From Endotrypanum monterogeii (Eukaryota > Euglenozoa > Kinetoplastea > Trypanosomatida > Trypanosomatidae): a stretch of 37,500 nucleotides of DNA. A program made the translations under genes and the position numbers. Each line of letters opens with the position of its first letter. The stretch's first letter is position 1. Under the pieces are notes generated by a model that did no database searches, had not been told where the DNA came from, and saw only the letters and a program-made list of their open reading frames with translations. The stretch lies in contig CM007344.1 in the NCBI GenBank assembly GCA_000333855.2, positions 631,249-668,748 of the forward strand, given 5' to 3'. This document shows, in pieces, positions 27,987 through 37,500 of this stretch.

Positions 27987-30900
27987 TCAAAGGGCGAAAT
28001 GATCCATGGGAAGGATGTCCTTGTGCTTTAGCTCCTTACCCAACAGATCCTCCAACTGTAAGATGAAGGGCTTATCAGCTGCCCCAAACCAATTGACGAG
28101 ATCCACGCTGTAGTATAAGGTGTGGTTGGTGCGCACCCATTGTACGCACTGCACTTTGTCGCCCGCAAAGAAACCAGCCTTCACCAAGCGGAGCACGTAG
28201 TCTGTGACCACGATACAAGACTTGCCGAAGATGGAGACCACCTTCTGTTGAAAGGTCTGCACATCCACCTGGAGCTGCATCACTAAGAGGTCGCTCATAC
28301 GCTTTTTGGATAGCTTACTATACTCCCGCACGAGGACGAGCTGCGCGGCAAATATGAGACGCTGCAAGAAAAATGCCTCGAGGTCTGCAGTCGGCATCGG
28401 TGCACGTCGCTCGTTGAGGCTTCGCATACTGCCCACAAGCTCTGCTACGTAAGAGCTCACTGTCATTTCATTCTTGTTGCCCTTCAGCCTCGCGATGTCG
28501 TTGCAGACGCTCTCCATGGGGCAAATAGCGAGACACAACCGGTGAATACACACGTGCAGCACCTCGTGCGCTGCCTCGTACAGAGCACGGCACCGCTGCA
28601 TATACGATGACACGACAGCTGGTGGGAGAAGCGGGCTCATTGTCTGGATCATTGCGTCGTAAAGCAAAATGATGGTGATCACCGACTGACACGCCAACGC
28701 ACGATTACCGAGTGCGAACTGCTGCGCAGCACTAGTGAAGTTGCTACTCAGGCGACCCCAGACAACGGGTGGGAACCGGGAAGTCGTCGCGTTAGACCCA
28801 GTAACACTACGACCAGCAAAATGCAGGCCATGACCCTTTGGCCTGTACTGACCGCTGACCGCCCCCACTGCACGTTCTGCTGCAGTACGTACCTCGGCCA
28901 AGACACGCTGCGTGGTCACAGAGATGTCACCCTGATGTTCGATCGGCACGCTACGCGAGACTGAAACGAAGTTGTCCACGACAGTGTAAAAATAGAGACA
29001 CATCAACTCCTCGCACCACTCTAATATGTCAGACGCCAACGGGGGAAAACGGACCGCCACACGAGCCTGATACTCGAGAAAGGCGTTGGCAACAAACATC
29101 GAGCTGGATGTCAGAGTAGAGGGTGGCGTGTTGAGCGATGACGCAAGCGTGAAGGCCTTGTCGCTCACAGACACACCATGCGGTGCGATCTCAGCCCTAG
29201 ACTTCGAGTCTCCTATCAGAGACTTAGACGCTGCTGACTCATCGGCGGCTGCCGTGACACAGCCCGTCTTTGTGGCCGCCCAGTAGGCGCCAAAAGTCTG
29301 CGTCTGTACAAGGCTGGACATGTCAGCAGGCACGAGCATTTTCTGAGTGAGGAATGGATTCTCAATGAGCGGCCTCGTCCCTGCGGCGAGGGAGCTATCG
29401 TCAGTGCCCTGGTGTAAGTAGTCTTTCACCTCCTTGATGACGCTTTTAAAACTACTTGGAGACAACGGCTTCACCATGTTCAGTGACAGAGGGGGCAAAG
29501 AACTTACAGTCCAGTCGTCGTCCCCCATGAAAGCCAACACTTCGTGGGCTTTATGCATTTGAAAATACGTCTGCATGTGATGCAGCAGCACTGCCTTCGT
29601 TTTTGTTCGAGCTGCAGTCTGTTCAGCCCCCTCAAGGCCCAGTGCACCGAGCCCCTCGACCAGCATACTCACCATCAGAAAGAGGTGCAGCAAGCAGTCC
29701 AGGTCAATCGGAGCGAGGCGTGCGTGAGAGAGCACCACGATCAATTTCTCGACCAAGTCGCAACCAATATTTCGACCGACATCCTGCACACACCGAAGCG
29801 CCTGGTGGTGTAGAGCAGAAAACGAAGAGTTGGTGTTGCCCTCCTCCCTGTGGAGGCGAACCACCGTAGAATACAAGTACAAAAAATCCATCAGCTTTGC
29901 ACACATCTGCCGCACACCAAGAATAAGATGATCGGGGTGAATGCCGTCTGCAATGCTCGCAAGTGCGGTGGTTTCACACTTCACAACCGACACATCCGTC
30001 AGGGATTTGCAAAGAATTTGAACGGCAGCGCGCCATAAGAGCGATGCCACTAAAGCACATGTGTCGGTGGCGCGGCCGAGCTCCTGCGAAGCCTCAAGTA
30101 CGTTACGGTAGGTCGATGCAATAAACTTGTTCGTCAGACAGTCAGTAAGCACCACCTCAATACAGTCCGTGAGCTTCTCGGGGTTGTCGCGATATAGACT
30201 CCACTCCGCCATCACCGACCTCATGCAATAAATATTTTTCAGAGAATTCTCCATCTCAATGCCACCCTCCCGCTTGACGAACCCTACCGCCTCATGCACC
30301 TTACCGCTGGAAATGAGGTTTGTGAGCTGAGTTCGCTTCCAACACATCGTCTGCATCGCCTCCAGAAGCTGAATGGTTGCCTCAATATTCTCCCTCGTGC
30401 GCTGCTGAGCAAGCAGCCGGACCTGCGAAGCGACAGCGGCCTTGGATTTTCGAATTGCTGCACGAGCCTTCTTACAGTCGCTCGAAGTCATGAGCAAGCT
30501 GTCGTTAATATCGCGAATCTTCTCTGTACCGCTCACAAAGGAGTGATGATGCACCAGCACACGGCGCTTTAGTGTTGTGCTCACTGTGTTGCATTTCTGC
30601 CGCAGCTCCAGGATCCTTCCCTCCGAGGCTTCGCGCATTGCTTGACTCTCCGCCTCGTCATCTGTGTACGCGAAGCCTTCCATGTGCTCCAGTTCAAACT
30701 TGGCGGCGTCGTACGTTTTATCGAAGAACTTCTTGTCCACCTTTTCGTGAACCTGCGCATCGGTGAGCGGCTCCCCGTCGGAGCTATCAGCATCGGTGGT
30801 CTCGTCCTCGGCAACCTGCCCACCATCACTGTTGCTCACCTCACGACCATATTTCATACGGAAGAAACGCCGAATGTCACTACGTGACATGACGCCACCG

Positions 30901-31031
30901 GTCCCGGAGAGAGCCTTGAGGCGGTCCACAGGGATTTGTCTTAGTACTGACTTGGTTTTTCTGTAGCCGACCCTCACCCCCTTCATCGCCTCCTTCCACG
31001 CCGCACTGAGACTCTCGGTGACATCCTCCAT
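27987..31031 (-). CDS. VPS50: VPS50/syndetin-like tethering complex subunit
   Basis: The product is 1014 residues, the usual size for VPS50 (CCDC132). After an acidic disordered stretch (about 65-100), residues about 101-290 match the Vps54/Vps50 N-terminal domain. This includes FFDKTYDAAKFELEHM, a long helical coil with E-x-R-Q-K and K-I-R-D-I-N-D-S-L, and ISSGKVHEAVGFV, the family's short repeat before the helical rods. The middle is a long helical rod. The last 150 residues (LLVMQLQVDVQTF, then VLRLVKAGFF, then VQWVRTNHTLYYSVDLVNWF) match the VPS50 C-terminal domain, where the sequence pattern is M-Q-L-D-x-Q-x-F followed by Y-x-K-A-Y-Y. VPS50 takes the place of VPS54 in the EARP complex and acts in endosome recycling. 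The start ATG is at 31029-31031. Assignment was by eye; a Vps54 paralogue is the main alternative. Confidence 0.78.
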   Translation of the reverse strand: MEDVTESLSAAWKEAMKGVRVGYRKTKSVLRQIPVDRLKALSGTGGVMSRSDIRRFFRMKYGREVSNSDGGQVAEDETTDADSSDGEPLTDAQVHEKVDKKFFDKTYDAAKFELEHMEGFAYTDDEAESQAMREASEGRILELRQKCNTVSTTLKRRVLVHHHSFVSGTEKIRDINDSLLMTSSDCKKARAAIRKSKAAVASQVRLLAQQRTRENIEATIQLLEAMQTMCWKRTQLTNLISSGKVHEAVGFVKREGGIEMENSLKNIYCMRSVMAEWSLYRDNPEKLTDCIEVVLTDCLTNKFIASTYRNVLEASQELGRATDTCALVASLLWRAAVQILCKSLTDVSVVKCETTALASIADGIHPDHLILGVRQMCAKLMDFLYLYSTVVRLHREEGNTNSSFSALHHQALRCVQDVGRNIGCDLVEKLIVVLSHARLAPIDLDCLLHLFLMVSMLVEGLGALGLEGAEQTAARTKTKAVLLHHMQTYFQMHKAHEVLAFMGDDDWTVSSLPPLSLNMVKPLSPSSFKSVIKEVKDYLHQGTDDSSLAAGTRPLIENPFLTQKMLVPADMSSLVQTQTFGAYWAATKTGCVTAAADESAASKSLIGDSKSRAEIAPHGVSVSDKAFTLASSLNTPPSTLTSSSMFVANAFLEYQARVAVRFPPLASDILEWCEELMCLYFYTVVDNFVSVSRSVPIEHQGDISVTTQRVLAEVRTAAERAVGAVSGQYRPKGHGLHFAGRSVTGSNATTSRFPPVVWGRLSSNFTSAAQQFALGNRALACQSVITIILLYDAMIQTMSPLLPPAVVSSYMQRCRALYEAAHEVLHVCIHRLCLAICPMESVCNDIARLKGNKNEMTVSSYVAELVGSMRSLNERRAPMPTADLEAFFLQRLIFAAQLVLVREYSKLSKKRMSDLLVMQLQVDVQTFQQKVVSIFGKSCIVVTDYVLRLVKAGFFAGDKVQCVQWVRTNHTLYYSVDLVNWFGAADKPFILQLEDLLGKELKHKDILPMDHFAL

Positions 31032-31947
31032 ATTTCCCCGACAAAGTCGCAGAGGTGCAAAGGAGACGTAGCTATGAAGTCAGTGGCACTGACGCGCTTG
31101 TCAGTGATATCGTTTGAGAGAGGCGCGCACATGCACACGCGCGCACCCACGGAGGATACGAGAAATATCGGCCGACCGCCGTGACGCTGAGCTCGAGTAC
31201 CCTTTTCCACTTTTGCGTTGCGTATGTGGGATGGGGGGAGGGGACCGAAGACTTTTTTTAAAACTTCAAGTGTGCCGTGTGTGAGCTGTGTTTGTGTGTG
31301 TGTGTGTATGTGTGCGCACCATTCGTCCCCGGTGTGAGAAAGCTGTGTCGCCTTACACTTGCCGATATCCTCAACCGCTTACAAGAAAAAAAAAGGAAAA
31401 GAAAGGATGGAATAATGGAAGTAGCTGGGAAAAACAACAGCAGCAAGGAGCCTAGGGAAGTCTGACCTGCAACAGAACCAGTTGACATAGCAACCGGCGA
31501 GAATGCGCTCAACCCTTCATCCCAGGGGTGTGGCTCCACACGTGATATTTCCCCAAGCACCCGCAGAAGCGATGTTGCGGCGCAGCAACGTGGAAGGGCG
31601 CCTGGCAAGCACATACACGTGAACAAACATGCGGCTGAAGTTGTTTTGCCCGAAAAAAAAAACCTAAACGTCGTCTGGGCGATACTCTCATGGAGGGCTG
31701 AAGTGGCAAGAGGGAGAAGAATAGCAGGGCCTGCAGTGGACGAGGCGAACAGGAAATGACTCCTCCTTTCGCTTCAGCAGTTTTTTTTTTTGAAGGTGAG
31801 GGGGGGGGAGTTCGACACCGGTGAGAACACGGAAAAGCAGATGCTTGTCTGTGCAAAAATACACGTGTATCTATGAGAATCACTCACGACTGTACGAGTG
31901 ATCACAGTTCGGTATGAGGATGCAACATCACACCAGAGCAAGCACTG
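31032..31947. other. Spacer between coiled-coil gene and VPS50-like gene
   Basis: This is about 0.9 kb with a (GT)n run at 31293-31314, T/A homopolymers near 31782-31792 and the acceptor candidate at 31378. No coding-like frame was seen. Confidence 0.6.
31378..31405 (-). promoter_or_regulatory. Acceptor candidate for the VPS50-like gene
   Basis: The minus-strand tract CCTTTCTTTTCC with a T9 run, ending CTTGTAAG, places an AG at 31379-31378. The leader would be about 346 bases, which is long, so a nearer, weaker site may be used instead. Confidence 0.35.
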
Positions 31948-34900
31948 CTACAGCGACAACTTTGAGGATTGGAATGTCTCTTTTTGGCGAAGGCGACGAC
32001 CGACTTCCAGTTGCTCGTGTTGCTTGTCAAAGCAAAGCTGCATGAGCTGCTGTGCATTGCGCAGTTCCTCGATCTTGCCCATCAGGTCCCGCTCCCGCGC
32101 CTGTGTCTCTGCAAGAGAGGCTTCATTGATATTTTTAAGCGATTCCAAGTTAGCGCACCGCTCACGTAGGGAAGAAGCTTCAGCTTTATAAGCCTGGAGC
32201 TTCCCGAGGATGTCTGCCTCCTGCAGTCGCAGTGCATGAACCTCCTTCGCCAGCTCTTTTCCGCGCTGTTCGAGGCTCTCCACCTCACGCTGAGACCTGC
32301 GTCTTTCGGCGGCTGCAGTAGCAAGCTCAGCCTGCACAGCTTCAAGCCGCATGTCACGGGTGCGCTGGGTCGCCTGATGCTCCTTGACAACTCGCTCGTA
32401 GCTAAGCCGTGCCGTTTCCAGCTGTCCACGCATCAAGTCCATCTGCTTATATAACTCATCGCACCGCTGCTCTGCGGCATCGCGGGCAGTGACGGCGGCA
32501 GCCAGTCGCTCGTGATCCTTAGTGGCCCGTTCTGCCTCTAGTTCTGCCTTCCGCTTGGTGTCATCCAACACACGCTCAAGCGCAACCACGCCGGCCCGCA
32601 GCTCCCGGAGTTCGTCCTCGTTGTGCCGCTGCTCCAAGACACGATCGTCGAGCTGACGCTTCAGTTTGTCGCAACTGTGTTCCAAAATGCGACGCCTCTC
32701 TTCCACTGCGCTCATTTCACTGTGGTGTCTTGCCTCATCAGCCGCCAATCTATTTCTCAGGGAGGACGTCTGGCGCTTCTCCACCTCGAGCAACGCTGCC
32801 AAGTGCTCTAGGGAACTCTTCATGGTACCCCCACGCTGCTCTCCGTCTCCATCGATCCGTTGCGCTGATTCTCTCAGGGACATAACGCTGCGCTTCGCCT
32901 CGGCAACTTCTTGACGGAGATGTGCCGTCGCCTCGTCATGTTCCGCCGAAGCGGCCTCCAGTCGGCGTTGGTGCGTCTCTTGGAGAGTTCGCAACTCCGC
33001 CGTGTGTGCAACCTGAAGGCGGGCCATCTGTCGCTCTGTGTCCCGTGTCTTTTCGCAGAACACAGCCACTGTCTTTTGAGCGGCAGACCAGCCGTCTTTG
33101 ACGGCGCTCACTGCACAAGACATCGCCCCGTAGTGCATGCGGGTGACAAGATCGATGCATGCTCGCTTTATATCTATCGTCTCCTCTACATATTCTTCAA
33201 GCGCCACCGCCTGAGACGCGGCGACGTGACGCTGCAGCTCACGGTAACTGCTTTCTACAGACACTGCTCGGCGGTGTGCCTCCTGTAGCTGAAGTTTCAA
33301 AGAGGTGGTAAGCGCCTTCGAAGCCACGGCATCGTTCGTGGCTTCGAGGTAACACTTCTCTTGCTGACGACACATCTCCTCGTAACGTGTCTGTACCTCC
33401 CCCACACGCGCATCAAGAGATTCCTGCGCTCGCCGCAGAGCCTCTTCAGTCTCCTTCAGCTTCTCGGCCAAGTCGCTTTCCCGTTGGTGATCCTCTTTCT
33501 CACGTTTCGCTGACGCGTGCATTCGCTCCTCCATGCGACCCAACAACAACTCCATCTTCGCCTTTTCCTTTTTATACTTCTCACGAATCGCATTGGCAGA
33601 GGTCGTCTGCTCCGTTGCGTCCTGCAGCGTTACCACTGCAGCTGCCTCGACCTCTTTCACCTGCTGCAGTGCCTTCTGGTGCTCTTCTTTGCGCTGCTGG
33701 TACTTGTGCTCCCGACTATCTAGGGTGTTCGTTAGTGAGGCGACTTGTGCGTGACTCTCCAGCAGCTGCTCTTCGGCGCGTGCCTTGTCTCCCTGAAGAG
33801 CAGCTAGCTCTGCATCTCGTGATGCGAGAGCCTCCTCCAGAGTGTGGATGCGCTGCTCAGCGGTAGCCATGTGCATGCGACTAAGCTCTTGCTGATGTTG
33901 CAGCCGCTCCATAAGGACGAGATTCTTTCCCCTCTCTTCATTCAGATGAGGAAGCACTGTCGCCTGCTCGTTGCGGAGCCGTTGAATCGTATCGTCACGA
34001 TCACGGACTGTTTGGTGCAGCTCCTCAGCAGTCCGCTTGGCAAGCAGCTCCACATCCTCTGCGTGGCGTCCGAGACGCGAGCACTCTGCATCACGTTGCG
34101 ACACTGCCTCATTGAGGTGCTGCACCTCTTTTGAGCTTGCGTCAATTACGTGCTGCAACCGCTGCTGCTCCTGCAACGCCACACGAAGCTCCATCTCAGT
34201 CTTGATCAACCTCTCCTCTGTCTCCGTCAGAGAAAGCGCCGCTTTGGAGCGGTGAGACTTCTCCTGTGCAACCTCCTTGAAGGCAACCTCCTTGGCCTCT
34301 GTGAGCTCCTCCACCTCCCGACGGAGGCCAGAGATGACACGGTCCCTCTCGATGAGCTGCGCCTGCATTGTAGCAAGATTGGCAGCACTTGTTTCTATTG
34401 TTTTCTTCAAATCTACAACACTCTGTTCAACCCTCTCTCGTGCCGCTTTGGAGTCTAGTTGAGCTCGCTCTGCCTCTTCAATGCGCTGTCGCAGACTCAT
34501 CTCGGCTCTCTCGTGGGCCGCCAAGCGTTGGGTAAGTTGAGCGGACTCAGCCTGCTGCTTGTCGGCCTCCCGTCGCAGACTCTCGATGACATTCTCCTTC
34601 GCTGCTATAGCGTTTTGAAATCGATTCATCTCGCTGCGCATCTCCAGCCGGACCTCTGCAACGTGATGTAGCTCCTTCTCCAGCCCTCTCGAGCCACCCG
34701 CCCTCTCGCTCAGCTCCGCGCGTGCCAGCTCCAGCCGCGCATGCAAATCTCGCTCCTCGCTTTGATGGCGCCGACGCATGTCGTCCATGGCAAACTCGTG
34801 GTCGTGCTGAAGCTTCTGCAGCTCCTTGCTGTGAACGAGCTCGGCGTGGCGCGCCGCTTCCTCCTTGTCACGCAGTTGCAGTTGCAGACGCTGGACACCG

Positions 34901-36267
34901 ACCTGGACCTCATCCAGTCGCTGTGCAAGACTACGTTCATCAGCGATGGCACGCCGTTGAGCATCTGCGATCTCCTGCTGTGCACGGCACAGCTGGTGCT
35001 GCAAGCGTTCACACTCTTCAGCTCGCGAAGCTGCGGAGACAGTAACGGAGGCGAGTTTCTCACGCAACTCTGCTTGAGAGTGCGCAGCCTCTTCGCGAAC
35101 GCGGGCTAGCGCGCTGGCGCTGTCGCCCATTGCACGCTCTCGCGTCTCAAGCAGATGACGTGCACGGGTCAGCTCATCCTGGCACTGTCGCAGTTGTTCT
35201 TGGAGGGTATTATTTTGGGCTTGTGCCCCCTCATGGGCCTTTTCAGTCACAGCCTTGTAGCGCTCAAGCTGAACGCAGGTCGCCTGCAGCTCCGCCGTCG
35301 TGCGCTGAAGTGAATCCTGCGACCGAGCCAAAGACCTCTCTAGTTCACTGACACGCTCAGAGGATTCCATATGCGCCTGCCGACATCTTGCAGCCTCCTC
35401 GCGCAGCTCTCGCTCTGTTTGCTGCTTCGTCAAATCCATGGTAGCAAGTTGATGCTTCGTGCTGTCAAGCGCCTTTGAGGTAGCGTGCAACTCAGACTTA
35501 AACTCATCCACCTCTTGACAAGCCTTTCGAAGAGCTTGCTGTGCAGTGCAGAGCTCCATATCCTTACTCGAGAGCGCCTCTTTCAGTTTCTCGATATCGA
35601 ATCTCTGCTGTGCACGCTCGTTTGCTAATTTTGCTTCCAGTGTGGCAAGCGCCGATGTGTGCTCGTGAGTAGGCATCATTTCTTGGATGCGTGCCTGTAG
35701 AAGCTCCGTCTGGGTTCGAGCATCACCCAGTGCCCGCGTGGTCGCCTCCAGATCGCTCGTGAGGCTTACAACAGCAGCCGACTGCGTCTCCAACTGTTGC
35801 TGAGCAGCCGCCCATCCCTCATCACTCTTCGCTTTTTGAGCCTGCATTGCGTCAAGGCCGGACTTTGTCTCCGACAACTCAGACGTCAACAGACCAATCC
35901 TTGAAGCAGCATCATGTGCAGCCAGGGCATGGCCTCTAAAACGCTCCTCGCTCTCCTGCAACTGCTTCTTGAGGGACTCTGCGTTGAGCACAAGTCTGCG
36001 AATAGTTTCCTCGTCACGCGAGGCTTGGGCCTCCCTCTCCTTTAGTTTTCTGCTCTTGATCCGCAGCTGCTCCGAAAGTTCTCGCTGCTTGTTGGTGGTG
36101 ACCTCCTCCCTCCGCCCAGCGGCGGCCTCTTGCTCTTGCAGCTGCCGCAGCAGGCGGTGCAGTTGGTCGTCCTTGTCGTTGATGACACGGAGGTACTCCT
36201 CTAGGAGTTGGTCAACGTGGTTGCCTGGTAGCGACCCACTCTTCTGTGCGCCCTCCGAGACCATCAT
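31948..36267 (-). CDS. Large coiled-coil protein, 1439 residues
   Basis: Almost the whole product is predicted coiled coil, rich in Glu, Gln, Arg, Leu and Ala with heptad-like spacing from about residue 15 to the end. There is no head domain, transmembrane segment or recognised motif. One island at about residues 1022-1076 (ACIDLVTRMHYGAMSCAVSAV and the following 30 residues) is less charged, Cys-containing and not coiled coil; it may be a hinge or a folded contact site. Such proteins in trypanosomatids often belong to the cytoskeleton, basal body, flagellar attachment zone or Golgi tethers, but nothing here tells which. Two adjacent ATGs open the frame (36265-36267 and 36262-36264). An upstream out-of-frame ATG at 36277 overlaps the start. 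Confidence 0.88.
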   Translation of the reverse strand: MMVSEGAQKSGSLPGNHVDQLLEEYLRVINDKDDQLHRLLRQLQEQEAAAGRREEVTTNKQRELSEQLRIKSRKLKEREAQASRDEETIRRLVLNAESLKKQLQESEERFRGHALAAHDAASRIGLLTSELSETKSGLDAMQAQKAKSDEGWAAAQQQLETQSAAVVSLTSDLEATTRALGDARTQTELLQARIQEMMPTHEHTSALATLEAKLANERAQQRFDIEKLKEALSSKDMELCTAQQALRKACQEVDEFKSELHATSKALDSTKHQLATMDLTKQQTERELREEAARCRQAHMESSERVSELERSLARSQDSLQRTTAELQATCVQLERYKAVTEKAHEGAQAQNNTLQEQLRQCQDELTRARHLLETRERAMGDSASALARVREEAAHSQAELREKLASVTVSAASRAEECERLQHQLCRAQQEIADAQRRAIADERSLAQRLDEVQVGVQRLQLQLRDKEEAARHAELVHSKELQKLQHDHEFAMDDMRRRHQSEERDLHARLELARAELSERAGGSRGLEKELHHVAEVRLEMRSEMNRFQNAIAAKENVIESLRREADKQQAESAQLTQRLAAHERAEMSLRQRIEEAERAQLDSKAARERVEQSVVDLKKTIETSAANLATMQAQLIERDRVISGLRREVEELTEAKEVAFKEVAQEKSHRSKAALSLTETEERLIKTEMELRVALQEQQRLQHVIDASSKEVQHLNEAVSQRDAECSRLGRHAEDVELLAKRTAEELHQTVRDRDDTIQRLRNEQATVLPHLNEERGKNLVLMERLQHQQELSRMHMATAEQRIHTLEEALASRDAELAALQGDKARAEEQLLESHAQVASLTNTLDSREHKYQQRKEEHQKALQQVKEVEAAAVVTLQDATEQTTSANAIREKYKKEKAKMELLLGRMEERMHASAKREKEDHQRESDLAEKLKETEEALRRAQESLDARVGEVQTRYEEMCRQQEKCYLEATNDAVASKALTTSLKLQLQEAHRRAVSVESSYRELQRHVAASQAVALEEYVEETIDIKRACIDLVTRMHYGAMSCAVSAVKDGWSAAQKTVAVFCEKTRDTERQMARLQVAHTAELRTLQETHQRRLEAASAEHDEATAHLRQEVAEAKRSVMSLRESAQRIDGDGEQRGGTMKSSLEHLAALLEVEKRQTSSLRNRLAADEARHHSEMSAVEERRRILEHSCDKLKRQLDDRVLEQRHNEDELRELRAGVVALERVLDDTKRKAELEAERATKDHERLAAAVTARDAAEQRCDELYKQMDLMRGQLETARLSYERVVKEHQATQRTRDMRLEAVQAELATAAAERRRSQREVESLEQRGKELAKEVHALRLQEADILGKLQAYKAEASSLRERCANLESLKNINEASLAETQARERDLMGKIEELRNAQQLMQLCFDKQHEQLEVGRRLRQKETFQSSKLSL

Positions 36268-36277
36268 GAAGAAACAT
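36212..36277 (-). CDS. Upstream ORF overlapping the coiled-coil gene start
   Basis: If the acceptor at 36387 is used, the leader contains an ATG at 36275-36277. It opens a 21-codon frame, shifted one base from the main frame, and ends at TGA 36212-36214, past the main ATG. Such an overlapping uORF would reduce initiation at the main start. Whether it is translated is unknown. Confidence 0.3.
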   Translation of the reverse strand: MFLHDGLGGRTEEWVATRQPR

Positions 36278-37088
36278 AAAACGTGGTGTCGGTGGAGGTC
36301 AGGTATGTATGTCGTCTATGCTTTTGCCGCCCGATAATGCGATGAGGAGAAAACACGGCGCAAACAGTTGGCGCAACGTGTAAGACCTGAGGAGAAAGAG
36401 GGAATACAGTGGAAGCAGGTGAAATGCCAGCAAGAACCTCTCTCAACAGACAAGAGTACACGTCAACTACAGGTCTGTAGATGTGTGTGTATCAGGGGAG
36501 GGGGAGGGGGTATCAATGAAAAAAAAAAAGAGAAGCGAGAATCAAGAAGGAATACGTTGCTCAGCAAAAGCAACCTTACGGGCACTTCGGATGTGGTGAG
36601 ACAGAAAAATGAGTGTCATACGAATGGGTGTCTGGTGGTACCCCAAATCGCCGCTCGAGCAGTGGAGCACAGAGGCGCATGATCGATATTGCCTCATGAC
36701 TGCGCACTCATTTGAAGATCGCGAAGGTACAGATTGGAGCCACAGTACACCAACCAGAAAAGAAGCACGACGGCGGACAACCAAGACAGAAAACTGGGAT
36801 ACAAATATTTGGCAGTACGCGCCCGACAGTACGATGAGCGGGTGCGCTCACTAGCAGAGAGGTACTCGAATCCCAATCAGATCAAAAGGTCCTCTCAGAC
36901 CGACCCCCACGCCACCCCACTAACAAACATATAGATATATATAGATGGATATATATATCGACGTCCAGAATGCATACACTAGCCATGCAAAACCCTCGCA
37001 GATGCTCAGATTACTTGAGTTATACACAGGTGAGCAGGAAGGGCGACATGCACAGAGCGCACTCTTCCCTTCAGAACCGTTTCACGGC
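36268..37088. other. Spacer between edge gene and coiled-coil gene
   Basis: This is about 0.8 kb. It contains the acceptor at 36387, the uORF start and an imperfect TATA/GATA-rich patch at 36928-36959. No gene was seen. Confidence 0.6.
36387..36406 (-). promoter_or_regulatory. Probable spliced-leader acceptor for the coiled-coil gene
   Basis: The minus strand reads TATTCCCTCTTTCTCCTCAG, with the AG at 36388-36387. It is a textbook tract-plus-AG arrangement and predicts a 119-base leader. Confidence 0.6.
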
Positions 37089-37500
37089 TCAAACTTCAGT
37101 CAGCATGTGCACCACGCGATGTGGTAAGGCAGACTTGAGCTGCTCGCGTGACTTCGGTGACATAAGCACGAACGTGGCGCGGCTGTGCGCTGGCACAACC
37201 GTCCTTCCACTGAGGGCATTGTTCTCCATCAACTCCTTTAATGCGTTTGCCACTCCTTTGATTGCCTCCGGCGTGGCGACCCACACCACACAGCTCCTGC
37301 GATGGTCTTTGAAAGGCGCTGACAGCGCCACCCTCAGCTGGTCCACGGAGTGGAACGCTCTGGACAGTGTAACGACGGAACCACCGGTACATGTGGTCAG
37401 GAAGGCAAGTAGATCTTCGCCTGTGCCCTCGGTCCGCCAGTGCACACCGCTTACCCCGGTTCGACGGCTAAGAACTGCCTTCGCCAACCGATTGGAGCTA
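37089..37500 (-). CDS. Unrecognised protein, 5' part cut by window edge
   Basis: The minus-strand frame is open from the right edge of the window to TGA at 37089-37091, giving about 136 C-terminal residues. No in-frame ATG suits a start, and the frame continues past the edge (SSNRLAKAV...). It is therefore the 3' end of a larger gene. Composition and third-position GC are coding-like. The segment has alternating strand and helix patterns (SCVVWVATPEAI, then RATFVLMSPKSREQL) reminiscent of an alpha/beta nucleotide-binding fold, but no diagnostic motif is visible. I do not recognise the family. Confidence 0.75.
   Translation of the reverse strand, partial: SSNRLAKAVLSRRTGVSGVHWRTEGTGEDLLAFLTTCTGGSVVTLSRAFHSVDQLRVALSAPFKDHRRSCVVWVATPEAIKGVANALKELMENNALSGRTVVPAHSRATFVLMSPKSREQLKSALPHRVVHMLTEV

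Noticed and set aside
1..37500. tRNA, rRNA, snoRNA cluster, CRISPR or strand-switch region
   Set aside because: No cloverleaf, rRNA sequence, regular spacer array or change of coding strand was seen.

Overview
The window looks like part of a trypanosomatid chromosome, most likely Leishmania or a close relative. Every gene I can support lies on the minus strand, so the window reads as one stretch of a directional polycistronic unit transcribed from right to left. There are no introns in the recognised genes. The spacers are long and rich in TA, TG/CA, homopolymer and pyrimidine tracts, the usual substrate for spliced-leader trans-splicing and polyadenylation. The 501-residue HMG-CoA synthase and the ribosomal protein S8 sequence are typical of Leishmania. 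The S8 and HMGS neighbourhood resembles my recollection of Leishmania chromosome 24, which I could not check.

In transcription order (high to low coordinates) the window holds these genes. First is the 3' part of an unrecognised gene cut by the right edge. Next come a 1439-residue coiled-coil protein, a VPS50/syndetin-like tethering subunit, a signal-peptide glycerophosphodiester phosphodiesterase, a small protein with a possible dual-acylation N-terminus, a doubtful 142-residue small gene, and a 145-residue hypothetical. Then come a catalytically dead E2-like (UEV, FTS/AKTIP-like) protein and a genuine E2 of the UBE2C type. They are followed by a large protein split over two overlapping frames that I assign to the DUF810/PATROL1 (Munc13-like MUN) family. 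Last are HMG-CoA synthase, a CID (RNA polymerase II CTD-interaction-like) domain protein, a six-blade kelch protein, and the 5' part of ribosomal protein S8 cut by the left edge.

The genes do not form one pathway, as expected in trypanosomatids, where neighbours share transcription but not function. Two loose themes appear. VPS50 and the DUF810/MUN-like protein both belong to vesicle tethering and exocytosis. The E2 and UEV-like proteins sit next to each other. The observations most worth checking are the frameshift that splits the DUF810-like gene, the CID protein in a lineage whose polymerase II lacks heptad repeats, and several strong splice acceptors in spacers that lead only to very short reading frames. 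I found no CRISPR array, tRNA, rRNA or complete transposon, and no clearly new multi-gene system.
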